Positions 9,043 to 17,690 of a stretch of DNA of 64,000 bases are shown here, piece by piece. Made by a program: the position numbers and the translations under genes. Origin of the DNA: Leptospiraceae bacterium (lineage in GTDB: Bacteria; Spirochaetota; Leptospiria; Leptospirales; Leptospiraceae); assembly GCA_024233875.1 (NCBI GenBank), contig JACKPB010000010.1, forward strand, positions 1 to 64,000, written 5' to 3'. The stretch's first letter is position 1; every line of letters begins with the position of its first letter. The notes below the pieces were generated by a model. The model saw only the letters and a program-made list of their open reading frames with translations. It was not told the origin of the DNA and searched no databases.

Positions 9043-10038
9043 ATGAAATACATAAAGATATTTATCTTAACAATCATTCTTCTCTTCCAATCCATCCCCA
9101 TTTTTTCACAGGACAGTGCCGGGGCAGGTTGGCAGGATTTAAATCCAAATTTGGATTATAATTTTAAATCTTATTTTGCCAATCATGATAAGGAAAAGAC
9201 TCCTGTTCACATCCAGGTTGGGATTTTGATTTTAAATATTTCAAATTACAACATTAAAGAAGGAAGATTTACTGTAGATTTCTATCTTTCCTACGCTAGT
9301 GATAAACCTATGCCTGAAATGAGCCCTCACCTAACAAATGGATTCATTGAAGAAGATGATCTCATTCGTTTGATAGCCAATGAACCGACTTTCAAACTCT
9401 GGAAAATTCATGGAGTGTTTTACAATTATCCAGACTTACGGAATTACCCATTTGATCTTCAGGAATTGTCGATTGAAATTGAGGAAGCAGACAATGGTGT
9501 GGATTCTGTCCAATTCATCCCTGTGAATGATTTTATCAATCTGGATTCAGATTTTCAGTTTCCCGGTTGGGATGTAAGGTTTACAGAAGTAAGTGTAGTC
9601 AATCATTACTATCCGGATCGATTTGAAAATGATGATCTTTACTATCCCAGAATCCTCTACAAATTAGGGATCAGTAGGTTTAGTACAAATGCGGTATTTT
9701 CGGTATTCTTCCCGGCATTTGTGATCGTATTGGTTTCCCTTTCCGGGATCTGGCTCAAGCCGGAACAGATTGAAGCTAAAATCAGCTCCACAGCTCCCAT
9801 GTTGGCTGCGGCGGTTCTCTTTCATTACTCTCTCATTCAGGAACTTCCTTCTACACCTTATTTGACCAGAGCTGACAAATTGATGATGGCTGTCTATACC
9901 TGCCTGATGATGAATATGCTCATATCTTGGGCTTTTTCTTTGATTCCACTAAGATTCCACCAGAAGCTGGATAAATTTAGCAGAACTTTTGTTCCACCTC
10001 TAAATCTTTTGATCTTTGTTGTGGGAAGTTTCGTCTGA
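9043..10038 (+). CDS. Pentameric ligand-gated ion channel homologue (pLGIC), copy 2
   Basis: 331-residue close paralogue of the channel at 7420. It has a signal peptide (1-22), a ligand-binding domain with NYPFDLQEL, then four membrane segments and an end directly after M4. Large parts are nearly identical to copy 1, for example PDRF.NDDLYYPR in the ligand-binding domain and the whole of M2 with the following ELPSTPYLTRADKLMM. The most divergent parts are the N terminus and the M3-M4 loop. The start is ATG preceded by TTAGGAGTC. It is either a second homopentamer with a different ligand range or a partner subunit in a heteropentamer; sequence cannot decide. Confidence 0.92.
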   Translation: MKYIKIFILTIILLFQSIPIFSQDSAGAGWQDLNPNLDYNFKSYFANHDKEKTPVHIQVGILILNISNYNIKEGRFTVDFYLSYASDKPMPEMSPHLTNGFIEEDDLIRLIANEPTFKLWKIHGVFYNYPDLRNYPFDLQELSIEIEEADNGVDSVQFIPVNDFINLDSDFQFPGWDVRFTEVSVVNHYYPDRFENDDLYYPRILYKLGISRFSTNAVFSVFFPAFVIVLVSLSGIWLKPEQIEAKISSTAPMLAAAVLFHYSLIQELPSTPYLTRADKLMMAVYTCLMMNMLISWAFSLIPLRFHQKLDKFSRTFVPPLNLLIFVVGSFV

Positions 10039-10051
10039 AAATTTAGAATGC

Positions 10052-10083
10052 GGAAGAGTTTCCCGGAGACTTTCCGGGCTTCC
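10052..10083. other. GC-rich hairpin after the second channel gene
   Basis: Stem CCCGGA (10062-10067) / TCCGGG (10073-10078) with loop GACTT, extended by an outer GGAAG (10052-10056) / CTTCC (10079-10083) with a 5-nt bulge on the left. It starts 14 nt after the channel stop. There is no T-run, so it may be an incomplete terminator or an RNA-stabilising stem. Confidence 0.4.
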
Positions 10084-10188
10084 ATTGGCTTCTGAATTTC
10101 TGCGGGAGTATTTGTAATAAATTTATAGAAATATTGGAATAATTGCTTGAAGTTGTGCGTATTCTGAATAGAATTATAGAGAATTGAC

Positions 10189-12204
10189 ATGAAAATTTCT
10201 CATTTACTAACTCTTTTCCTCTTCCTACTCTTTTCTCCTTTGCATTCCGATGGACTTCCCCGGATCTATTTGAAGTCGATCCAATCGGACTCTTCCATCT
10301 CAAAATCGGAAAGAGATTCTCTGGAGAATGCATTTTTGGTCAAACTTCTAAAAATAGCTAAGGACAAATACCTCATCATGTCCGAAGAAGGGAATCTGAC
10401 CCTACTCAAAGAATTGGCATTCTTTCAAAAAGTCAAGGGTGATGAATCCTTACTGAAGGCGATCAATTCGGGGATTGAGTTTGGAACCCTCTTGAAAGTA
10501 AGTGTAAGCCAGGCATCCGATTCTTATTTGTTTCATATCAATGTATTGAAGCAGGATGAGGAAAATCGCTTTTCGGTAAAGAATGACATTCGAATTCAGG
10601 TTCCCATGAGATTGCAGGACTACTATCTGGAGGAAATAGCTAAAGAAATTCTTCTGACAGGATACACTGTTAAAAAAATCAATTTAAATACAGCAGAATA
10701 TATAGATGTTGATTTGAACCTGAGTTTGGTTCCTCTTGAAAAAGGTCCACTACCCATAATTAATTTTAAGAAAAGTGGATCCGAATTGGATTCATTTATT
10801 GAAGGGATAAAGAAATACATTCAGGATGGAGACGTGTACTACTCTCAAAAAGAGTATGAAAAAGCTTCGTCTGTCTACTCAAATGTGATTTCTTCTATCG
10901 AGTCCCTGACAGATACTTCGGAGACAAAACTAAAATCCTATCGATTGGAGTTGGACAAAAGACTAAAGAAATCAAAATTCAATGAATTTAGTCTAAAAAT
11001 TTCTGCTATTGATGAAAAGGTGAAGTCTATTCAGCCAATGAGTGCAACCCAACTCCAGGAGTACATCAAAACATATGAGACGATCAGGAATGAATACACG
11101 CAACTTCCGGGCGAGATCCAGGATAGTTCTTTGATCAAAACAATGTTGGGGCGGGCTGAAAAATTAGATATTTATTATATATCCAGTCTTGATTCAGATA
11201 TCGAAAAAGAATACCGAAATTATAATTTTTACAGTGCCTATATAAAGTATCAGGATTTGAAAAATTATTTAAACACCAAAGCACTAACCAAGGACTACAA
11301 TTCTCTCAAAAAAAAGATCGAGTCCCGCCTCGATACAACACTTGAGTCAGGGAAGAATTACTATTATAATAAAGTAAGGGTGTATACTCTTTTAGCAGAA
11401 TCTGAAAATTCCAGATCCATTCTCGAAGATAAGATGGGGAATCGCTCGGAAAGGGTTCTCAGGAAAAAAAATGCGATAAAATTTATGCAGGTAGCGGAAG
11501 AATACATTGAAAAAGGAAAACCTTTTCTCGATAAAAATACTGTTTCGTATTACAATGAGGTAGTGGATGCTATCAATCTGGATAGTGAAAAAATGGATGT
11601 TTACTCAACGGAAAATTTTCTTCTCTTACCGGTTCGATACTTAGGAAATATCGGAAAAGGAGTTCTGGATATTTTCAATATTAAATATGGTTTCGGTATA
11701 GGTGCGGCTGCCGAGTTCATGCCACTGGGTGGTTCACTGTTTCATTATTCATATGGGATGAATGAGATAAGTACTGCTTACAATTCGGATAATAAAAAAA
11801 AGTATGAGAATTCTCCGATAAGCACCTCTTTAAAACGTGTTCAAAACGAAAAATTCAATACAGATGGAAGGGAATTGTATGAAACAGTTGGAATGTATGG
11901 AATGGGATATGGGAATTGTGCTTATTTTTTGGTTCGTTATTGCGATGATAATTTTTTAAGTGGAAAAAGAAATAACAGGAATATGAATTATAAAAAGTAC
12001 ACGAATGCAAATGTTTTTGCAGGACTTTTTCTTGCTGTTCAGATTGATATGGAGTTGCAAAGGGTTCCTGAGTTAGGTGGCATTTTGTTTTTCCAGGATT
12101 GGGATCTTTATGATACGGGTGTAAGAAGGTTCAAATACTTCGGAGCTGAGAATGCAAAAAAAGTCAAAGTAGATCTTGAAGATGGTCTAAAATCTCAGAA
12201 GTAG
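10189..12204 (+). CDS. Large secreted protein of unknown function
   Basis: 671-residue protein with a signal peptide (about 1-20, cleavage near SPLHSDG) and no lipobox. Residues 20-180 look like a mixed alpha/beta domain. About 190-480 is helical and charged (KKYIQDGDVYYSQKEYEKASSVYS resembles one TPR-like hairpin). The C-terminal 150 residues are glycine and aromatic rich (KYGFGIGAAAEFMPLGG, VGMYGMGYGNCAYFLVRYC) and could be membrane- or surface-associated. No family recognised. The final 41 bp overlap the convergent TPR gene. Confidence 0.75.
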   Translation: MKISHLLTLFLFLLFSPLHSDGLPRIYLKSIQSDSSISKSERDSLENAFLVKLLKIAKDKYLIMSEEGNLTLLKELAFFQKVKGDESLLKAINSGIEFGTLLKVSVSQASDSYLFHINVLKQDEENRFSVKNDIRIQVPMRLQDYYLEEIAKEILLTGYTVKKINLNTAEYIDVDLNLSLVPLEKGPLPIINFKKSGSELDSFIEGIKKYIQDGDVYYSQKEYEKASSVYSNVISSIESLTDTSETKLKSYRLELDKRLKKSKFNEFSLKISAIDEKVKSIQPMSATQLQEYIKTYETIRNEYTQLPGEIQDSSLIKTMLGRAEKLDIYYISSLDSDIEKEYRNYNFYSAYIKYQDLKNYLNTKALTKDYNSLKKKIESRLDTTLESGKNYYYNKVRVYTLLAESENSRSILEDKMGNRSERVLRKKNAIKFMQVAEEYIEKGKPFLDKNTVSYYNEVVDAINLDSEKMDVYSTENFLLLPVRYLGNIGKGVLDIFNIKYGFGIGAAAEFMPLGGSLFHYSYGMNEISTAYNSDNKKKYENSPISTSLKRVQNEKFNTDGRELYETVGMYGMGYGNCAYFLVRYCDDNFLSGKRNNRNMNYKKYTNANVFAGLFLAVQIDMELQRVPELGGILFFQDWDLYDTGVRRFKYFGAENAKKVKVDLEDGLKSQK

Positions 12205-12835
12205 CTTCCGGAGCTTTAGCTAAAGCTTTGTTAAATGCACGCAGAGCCTGATCCTTGTTTCCATTCAATTTCAGGACGACTCCGAAGGTATCCAGATAGG
12301 CGGCATTTCCCGGATCGGAAGATAAGGCTTTCTTAATGTACTCATTTGCTTCTGCTATATCTTCTTTGCTGGGTTTGGTTTGGATTGCCAGAAGGTAAGC
12401 CAGAGAGTTGAGACTGTTTTTGTAATCCGGTTTGATTTTTAAAATATTCCTATGAATAGTGATCGCATCTTCCAGCTTGTTCTGTTTCTCCATGATGTGG
12501 GCACGGAAGGACAAAAGAGGAAGATCACCGACATTGATCTTGAGTCGTTCATCAGTAATGTCAAGAGCAGAGCTATAATTTTTAAGTCTGATATGTGAAT
12601 AGATTATCAAGCGATATACATTGTCGATCTCGACGAACTTGAATGAGAATTTTAATAATTTCTCCAGAACAGAAATGCATTTTTTATGGTTTCCGGTGCG
12701 AGAGCAACAGATGGCTAGATTGTAGAGCAGTTCCGGATTTTCCGGATCCTTGGTCAGCTCATTGTCTATCATGGTAAGAGCCAGAGCAAAATTATTTTTA
12801 TTGATCTCTCTAATGTAGTTCTTTTTCTTACTCAT
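12164..12835 (-). CDS. Cytoplasmic TPR protein
   Basis: 223 residues without a signal peptide, made of tetratricopeptide repeats throughout: NPELLYNLAICCSRTGNHKKCISVLEKL near the N terminus and AAYLDTFGVVLKLNGNKDQALRAFNKAL near the C terminus. It probably mediates protein-protein contacts. It is the last gene of an adenosine deaminase - DUF1289 - TPR operon; its ATG overlaps the end of the DUF1289 gene by 8 nt. Its 3' end overlaps the convergent secreted-protein gene by 41 bp. Confidence 0.85.
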   Translation of the reverse strand: MSKKKNYIREINKNNFALALTMIDNELTKDPENPELLYNLAICCSRTGNHKKCISVLEKLLKFSFKFVEIDNVYRLIIYSHIRLKNYSSALDITDERLKINVGDLPLLSFRAHIMEKQNKLEDAITIHRNILKIKPDYKNSLNSLAYLLAIQTKPSKEDIAEANEYIKKALSSDPGNAAYLDTFGVVLKLNGNKDQALRAFNKALAKAPEATSEILDHLQDLL

Positions 12836-12998
12836 GTTCCTGTTTGACTCTTCTCTTTTGTAATTCTAGAACTATAGATTCTCTCATGGATTCACTAAAG
12901 TTTGACCAGGAGGCTATTTCCTTTATGTTTCTAAGGCAACCTATGCAGTAGCCGCTCCCGGGGTCGATTTTACAAACTCTGGTACAGGGGGATATCAT
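12828..12998 (-). CDS. DUF1289 small cysteine-rich protein
   Basis: A 56-codon gene that is easily overlooked. Its translation begins MISPCTRVCKIDPGSGYC and continues with IGCLRN, EIASW and an Arg/Lys-rich tail. This is the DUF1289 signature: SPC..VC.ID...G.C.GC.RT..EI..W with four conserved cysteines, probably a metal site. It starts 5 nt after the adenosine deaminase stop and overlaps the TPR start by 8 nt, so it is the middle gene of a compact operon. Its function is not established. Confidence 0.88.
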   Translation of the reverse strand: MISPCTRVCKIDPGSGYCIGCLRNIKEIASWSNFSESMRESIVLELQKRRVKQEHE

Positions 12999-13003
12999 GG
13001 AAT

Positions 13004-14329
13004 TCAGTTTAAATTGAATTTCGTTTTTAATCTTCTGATGTCGGATTCGATTTTTTTCCAGAGTTTGTCTTTTCTGGGGTGAAAGGTGGAAAATACACCT
13101 TTTTTTAGTAGATCTATCACTTCATCTACAGTAAAGTTTAGATGTTGATAGAGTTTAAAGTACTCATCTGAAAGTTTGACATTAAATATTTCCGGGTCAT
13201 CTGTGTTGATACAGGTAACTATCCCCGCATCATAGTACTGTCTTACGGGATGGTTCTCCTCTTTTCGGACATACTTACCTGTGAAAATATTGCTGGTGAG
13301 GCAAACTTCTATAGGAATGCGATTTTCTTTGAAGTATTCCATGAGCTCGGGATCCTGGATGGCCGATGTTCCATGTCCTATTCTTTCTGCCTGAAGATAC
13401 TTCAAAGTATCCCAGATCGACCAGGGTCCATCATCCTCTCCGGCATGAGCCACGCAATGAAGACCGCTTTCTCTCGCGAGTTTAAAGACGGGCTCATAAT
13501 CTTTCGCGGGACCCATGAGCTCAGCTCCACCCAATCCGATACCGATGACTTCTTCGTGTTTGATTCGTAATACACGCTCCAGATTGGCCATTGCATTGTC
13601 TACGCCAAAAGAACGTGATACGTCTATCAATAGTCTGATCTCAAACCCTTCATCTTCTTTGATCTCTCTAATTCTCTGAACTATGGTTTCTATGATTTTA
13701 TTGAAGTTGAGACCATTTTGGATGAAGCGGGTAGGAGCAAGAAAGACTTCTGCATAAATGATATTGTCCTCACGCATGTACTCAGCAAGGCTATCTATGA
13801 GATAGGTAAAATCATCTTCTTCTTTGATTGCACTCTGGATGAAGAAAAATAATTGAATAAAACCATTTAGATCTTTGAAATTAAATTTTTCTTCAAATTC
13901 CTCTTCAGTATATTCAACTTCATTTTTATTTAAGAGTTCTTTGAGTGTAGCACGGTTGATACAGGCTTCCAGATGAAGATGAACTTCAGTCTTAGGCATA
14001 ACCTTAAAAAACTGCATAATATCCGGTTCGGTAGGAGAGATGGGTGAAAAATTTATGATCTCTTCTTCAATCTCTTCAGCCTTGTTTTCTTCTAAAACTG
14101 CATTTCCATTTAGATGTGAAATCAACCAGGCGGGTGGATTCTTCACAGAAAGACCGAGGAGGGATTTTTTTTCGATACTTAGAGTAGTGATTTGTTGTTC
14201 AAAAGTAGAATTGAGTCCTTCAAAATAGGGTCTGTCATTGGGAAGTCTATTCTTCAATCGATTCAACTCAGAAATATCACGATCAATTATCGCAATCCGT
14301 TTTAAAATTTGTTCAAAATTTGCTTTCAC
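13004..14329 (-). CDS. Adenosine deaminase family protein with N-terminal extension
   Basis: 441-residue metal-dependent deaminase of the ADA/AMP-deaminase superfamily, expected to convert adenosine or a related purine to its inosine form. The TIM-barrel part carries the zinc ligands and catalytic motifs in order: HLHLEA (117-122), GLGGAE, HAGED, RIGHG and NTDDP. The first 105 residues are a helical, charged extension (coiled-coil-like at 5-60) absent from ordinary bacterial Add, where the HxH motif lies near the N terminus. HLHLEA instead of HVHLDG is a mild variation also seen in ADA-like proteins, so the exact substrate is uncertain. First gene of an operon with the DUF1289 and TPR genes; divergent from the aminotransferase. 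Confidence 0.9.
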   Translation of the reverse strand: MKANFEQILKRIAIIDRDISELNRLKNRLPNDRPYFEGLNSTFEQQITTLSIEKKSLLGLSVKNPPAWLISHLNGNAVLEENKAEEIEEEIINFSPISPTEPDIMQFFKVMPKTEVHLHLEACINRATLKELLNKNEVEYTEEEFEEKFNFKDLNGFIQLFFFIQSAIKEEDDFTYLIDSLAEYMREDNIIYAEVFLAPTRFIQNGLNFNKIIETIVQRIREIKEDEGFEIRLLIDVSRSFGVDNAMANLERVLRIKHEEVIGIGLGGAELMGPAKDYEPVFKLARESGLHCVAHAGEDDGPWSIWDTLKYLQAERIGHGTSAIQDPELMEYFKENRIPIEVCLTSNIFTGKYVRKEENHPVRQYYDAGIVTCINTDDPEIFNVKLSDEYFKLYQHLNFTVDEVIDLLKKGVFSTFHPRKDKLWKKIESDIRRLKTKFNLN

Positions 14330-14462
14330 GTATTTATTCTTTCTGAGAATGTATTAATAGATTAAATTTAAATTTCACGGCTGAGAATGCAATAAGGTTT
14401 TGAATTTCGATTCAGAATTTTTTTTTTCGGTCGAATAGGAAAATAGAAAGGAGCTTTCCCCA

Positions 14463-15683
14463 GTGATTTGGATGGAAAGTGAAAATATGATTAAAACTAC
14501 CAGAGAGAGTTTTCTACCATTTGCCTTGCCGAGTATTTCTGAAGAAGCGATCGATGAGGTAGCCGCTGTCCTTAGGTCGGGATGGGTCACATCAGGGCCA
14601 AAAGTAAAAGAATTTGAAAAATCCTTTATGGATTACATCGGAACTTCAGAAGCAATTGCTCTGAATTCCGCGACTGCAGGATTGCATTTGTCTCTGGAAG
14701 CCATCGGACTTACAGAAAAAGACGCGGCAATCACCAGTTCGGTTACTTTTACCTCCACAGCTGAAGTCATTTGCTATTTCAAAGCCCAACCTATTCTTAC
14801 AGATGTGGACAGGACAAACAATCTCATGACTCCCGGCACTCTCCTGGAAACCATCGAAAGAGAATGTGTATTTGATGGTAAAATTTTACGCCACAAAGAT
14901 ACGGGGAAGGTAGTGAGGGCGGTTTTGCCTGTTCATCTTGCCGGTCATACCTGTGATATGGAGAGAATCTTAGAGATTTCCAGGAAATATGGATTGAAAG
15001 TCATAGAAGATGCCGCCCATGCATTTCCCGCAATTCACAAAGGCAAAATGATTGGGAATTGGGGAGATTTGACTGTTTTTAGTTTCTATGCTACAAAAGG
15101 TATCACAACCGGTGAAGGAGGAATGGTCACCACGAATCATTCCGAATATGCAACAAGGATGAGAATCATGAGGCTTCACGGAATCAACCGTGACACCTAC
15201 AATCGTCCCGGCTGGTACTACGAAGTGGTGGATGCAGGGTACAAATACAATCTTTCTGACATTGCAGCGGCTCTGGGCATAGTTCAACTCAGAGAATCAG
15301 ATCAGTTTTGGAAAAGAAGGGAAGAAATCGCAATGAGATACAATTCTGAATTTGCTGAGATATCAGGACTCAAACTCCCCGAAGATGACCTTCAGGGAAA
15401 ACACTCCTGGCATCTCTATCGAATCGAGTTGGATCCTAATATTGCTAAAATCGGAAGGGATAGTCTTGCGAATGGTCTGAAAGATAGGAATATTGGAAGT
15501 AGTCTACATTTCATTCCTATATATGAACATCCATTTTATAAGAAGAAATTCAAATTCAAAAAGAAAAATTATCCTAATGCCTCCAGGATGTATGATCGGG
15601 CTCTATCCCTCCCTCTCTTTGCAGGGATGAGCGATACGGATGTAGATGATGTTGTTTTTGCTGTAAAAGATCTACTTTTGTGA
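14463..15683 (+). CDS. DegT/DnrJ/EryC1/StrS-family PLP sugar aminotransferase
   Basis: 406-residue fold-type I aminotransferase, typically making an amino-sugar nucleotide for lipopolysaccharide or other glycans. The PLP-binding lysine is in SFYATKGITTGEGGM. Other family marks are SGWVTSGPKVKEFE near the N terminus, VIEDAAHAF with the PLP-contacting Asp, and YNLSDIAAALG. The N-terminal arm and ASRMYDRALSLPLF near the C terminus also fit. GTG at 14463 is chosen because AAGGAG ends 9 nt upstream; ATG codons at 14472 and 14487 are alternatives. It stands alone, so the sugar cannot be inferred from neighbours. Confidence 0.92.
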   Translation: MIWMESENMIKTTRESFLPFALPSISEEAIDEVAAVLRSGWVTSGPKVKEFEKSFMDYIGTSEAIALNSATAGLHLSLEAIGLTEKDAAITSSVTFTSTAEVICYFKAQPILTDVDRTNNLMTPGTLLETIERECVFDGKILRHKDTGKVVRAVLPVHLAGHTCDMERILEISRKYGLKVIEDAAHAFPAIHKGKMIGNWGDLTVFSFYATKGITTGEGGMVTTNHSEYATRMRIMRLHGINRDTYNRPGWYYEVVDAGYKYNLSDIAAALGIVQLRESDQFWKRREEIAMRYNSEFAEISGLKLPEDDLQGKHSWHLYRIELDPNIAKIGRDSLANGLKDRNIGSSLHFIPIYEHPFYKKKFKFKKKNYPNASRMYDRALSLPLFAGMSDTDVDDVVFAVKDLLL

Positions 15684-15752
15684 AGATTTATTAAAAAACT
15701 GAATTAGATTTCATTTCTATTTAGGAAAATGCTACGAATCATTCGATAATTA

Positions 15753-15974
15753 TTGTATGGGATAGTGTTCAATACTCTTGAATGTATCCGGTGTTCTAGC
15801 GGATTTGAATTTAATAAATATCTGAGAGAAATTTCAAATAATTTAATTTTTAGGATAGATTGTCCGGTTAGGAAGATATTTGCTTTTTCCTCCAAAGTTC
15901 CGGACGAATTGTTTTCATCTATCGAATCTCATGAATTGAAAAAGATTCAAGGATTCAAAAAGAAATCAGATTGA
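15753..15974 (+). CDS. Possible small protein, unrecognised
   Basis: A 73-codon frame starting at TTG that contains CIRC and a later DCP, so it could be a small metal-binding protein. No Shine-Dalgarno is visible and no family is recognised. It ends about 50 nt before the preferred start of the carbamoyltransferase. Composition is plausible for a protein (not just Lys/Asn/Ile), but it may be chance. Confidence 0.3.
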   Translation: MYGIVFNTLECIRCSSGFEFNKYLREISNNLIFRIDCPVRKIFAFSSKVPDELFSSIESHELKKIQGFKKKSD

Positions 15975-16024
15975 TGACTACAGTCTGTATAGAAAAATCC
16001 CCCGGGATTTTTGATAAGGAATAT

Positions 16025-16951
16025 ATGCAAGAGAAAAGAATCAAACATTTAGTCAATTGGCAGGATTGGACGGATTCCGAAATCCTTGATTTATTGGAAT
16101 ACTCTATGTACGTAAAAAACAATAGAGTCTATTTTTCCGGACATATGCAAAATCGTACTCTTGTCATGCTTTTTCAAAAAACATCTACCCGAACCCGTGT
16201 TTCTTTCGAAGCCGGAATGACCGAAATGGGGGGACATGCGGTTTACCTGGACTGGAGAACTTCTAACTTTCAACTGACTGATATTGAATTCGAAGCCCAG
16301 TATCTTTCACGAAATGTATCTATCATCATGGCAAGGATGAAAGAACATGGTGATTTGCAGGAGATCGTGGCCGGATCTCAGGTCCCTGTAATCAATGGAT
16401 GTTGCAATCTTTTTCATCCCTGCCAATCTCTCGCTGATATGTTGACGATTTACCAGGATAGGGGTAGTATTTCCGGAGTGAATCTTTGCTACATAGGTGT
16501 TCACAATAATGTGGTCAACTCATTGATTGAAATCACTTCTGCTCTGGGAATTCATCTGGTTCTCGTCACTCCTATAGGCAATGATAACCCGATCATAGAT
16601 CCGATTATTGAAAAGGCCAGGAAAAAAGGAACGATCACTTGGGAGACAGATCCCAGAAAAGCTGTTGAAAATTGTGATTATGTCTATACGGATACCTGGG
16701 TTGATATGGAGTTTTTCAATGATCCGGCATATCAGGAAGAAAAACAAAAGCGAATTGATCTGATGATGCCATATCAGGTAAATCACAAACTCTTGGATGG
16801 ACTGAATATCAAAGTGATGCATGATATGCCGATTCATTCCGAGTTTGAAATTTCTAAAGATATGGTGAAAGATCCCAGATCAATTATATTTCAACAGGCA
16901 GAGAATCGATTAGATGCCCAAAAAGCTATCATCCTCAAACTCCTCCATTGA
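16025..16951 (+). CDS. Ornithine/aspartate carbamoyltransferase family enzyme (ArgF-like, atypical)
   Basis: 308 residues. The carbamoyl-phosphate site is present (STRTRVSFE) as is HPCQSLADML, which contacts the carbamoyl group. DTWVDME corresponds to the ornithine-side motif. The second-domain signature is unusual: HDMPIHSEFEI stands where typical ornithine carbamoyltransferases have HCLPAH, so the conserved Cys is Asp here. It may still be the arginine-pathway enzyme or use another amine. ATG 16025 is chosen because AAGGA precedes it and the protein then begins in register with the family (KRIKHLVNWQDWT); an upstream ATG at 15974 has no Shine-Dalgarno. The pseudouridine synthase gene starts inside its 3' end. 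Confidence 0.85.
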   Translation: MQEKRIKHLVNWQDWTDSEILDLLEYSMYVKNNRVYFSGHMQNRTLVMLFQKTSTRTRVSFEAGMTEMGGHAVYLDWRTSNFQLTDIEFEAQYLSRNVSIIMARMKEHGDLQEIVAGSQVPVINGCCNLFHPCQSLADMLTIYQDRGSISGVNLCYIGVHNNVVNSLIEITSALGIHLVLVTPIGNDNPIIDPIIEKARKKGTITWETDPRKAVENCDYVYTDTWVDMEFFNDPAYQEEKQKRIDLMMPYQVNHKLLDGLNIKVMHDMPIHSEFEISKDMVKDPRSIIFQQAENRLDAQKAIILKLLH

Positions 16952-17690
16952 GAAGATAAAAAAAAGAAGATTGGATCAAGTCCTTTCCCGGCTGGGTATC
17001 GGTTCCAGAAAGGCGATCCGAAAGATCATCCGAAAGACAACGATAGAGGTCAACGGAAAACGAATACTGGACACTTCTTTTCCTGTATCTACTGAAGATG
17101 AAATCAAAATTGATGGAGAGATCTTCCCCATTTCAGAAAATTATTTCTATATGCTAAACAAGCCCGCCGGAGTTGTTACTGCTACAGAAGATCCCAAAGA
17201 CAAAACAGTGATAGATCTTTTGGAAGAAAGAGATAAGAGGAAAAATGTCTTTCCGGTAGGGAGATTGGATAAGAATACAGAAGGTCTAATTCTTTTGACT
17301 ACAGATGGGAAACTTGCTCATTTTCTAATGTCTCCCCGGAAGAATATTTACAAAACATACATAGCTACTGTATTGGGAAAGGTCACAGAGTCAGACATCC
17401 AAGCATTTTCTGAAGGAATTGTTTTGGATGATGGATACAAAACCTTACCTGCCATCTTAAAAATTTTTGAATCAGGCAATGAGTCAAAGGTTGAAATTCA
17501 AATTCGTGAAGGGAAATTTCACCAAATCAAAAAGATGTTCCTTTCTTTAGATAAAAAGGTTATCTATTTGAAAAGAATAAGCCTGTACAATTTGAACTTG
17601 GATCCCGAGTTGAAATTGGGCGAATACCGGAGTCTTACTGAAACAGAAATAGAATCTCTATACAATGATTTTCTCGATTCAAAGGGTTGA
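16914..17690 (+). CDS. RsuA/RluB-family rRNA pseudouridine synthase
   Basis: 258-residue RNA-modifying enzyme that isomerises uridine to pseudouridine. An N-terminal S4 RNA-binding domain (about 17-65, RLDQVLSRLGIGSRKAIRKI) precedes the catalytic domain. The catalytic Asp is in GRLDKNTEGLILLT, and YMLNKPAGVVTA and REGKFHQIKKMF are further family motifs. The target base (16S or 23S rRNA) cannot be fixed by eye. It overlaps the carbamoyltransferase gene by 38 nt in another frame, so the two are probably cotranscribed. Confidence 0.93.
   Translation: MPKKLSSSNSSIEKIKKRRLDQVLSRLGIGSRKAIRKIIRKTTIEVNGKRILDTSFPVSTEDEIKIDGEIFPISENYFYMLNKPAGVVTATEDPKDKTVIDLLEERDKRKNVFPVGRLDKNTEGLILLTTDGKLAHFLMSPRKNIYKTYIATVLGKVTESDIQAFSEGIVLDDGYKTLPAILKIFESGNESKVEIQIREGKFHQIKKMFLSLDKKVIYLKRISLYNLNLDPELKLGEYRSLTETEIESLYNDFLDSKG

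Noticed and set aside
15974..16024. Upstream ATG of the carbamoyltransferase overlapping the small frame's stop (TGATG)
   Set aside because: No Shine-Dalgarno there; ATG 16025 has AAGGA and fits the family N terminus, so the apparent coupling is probably accidental.
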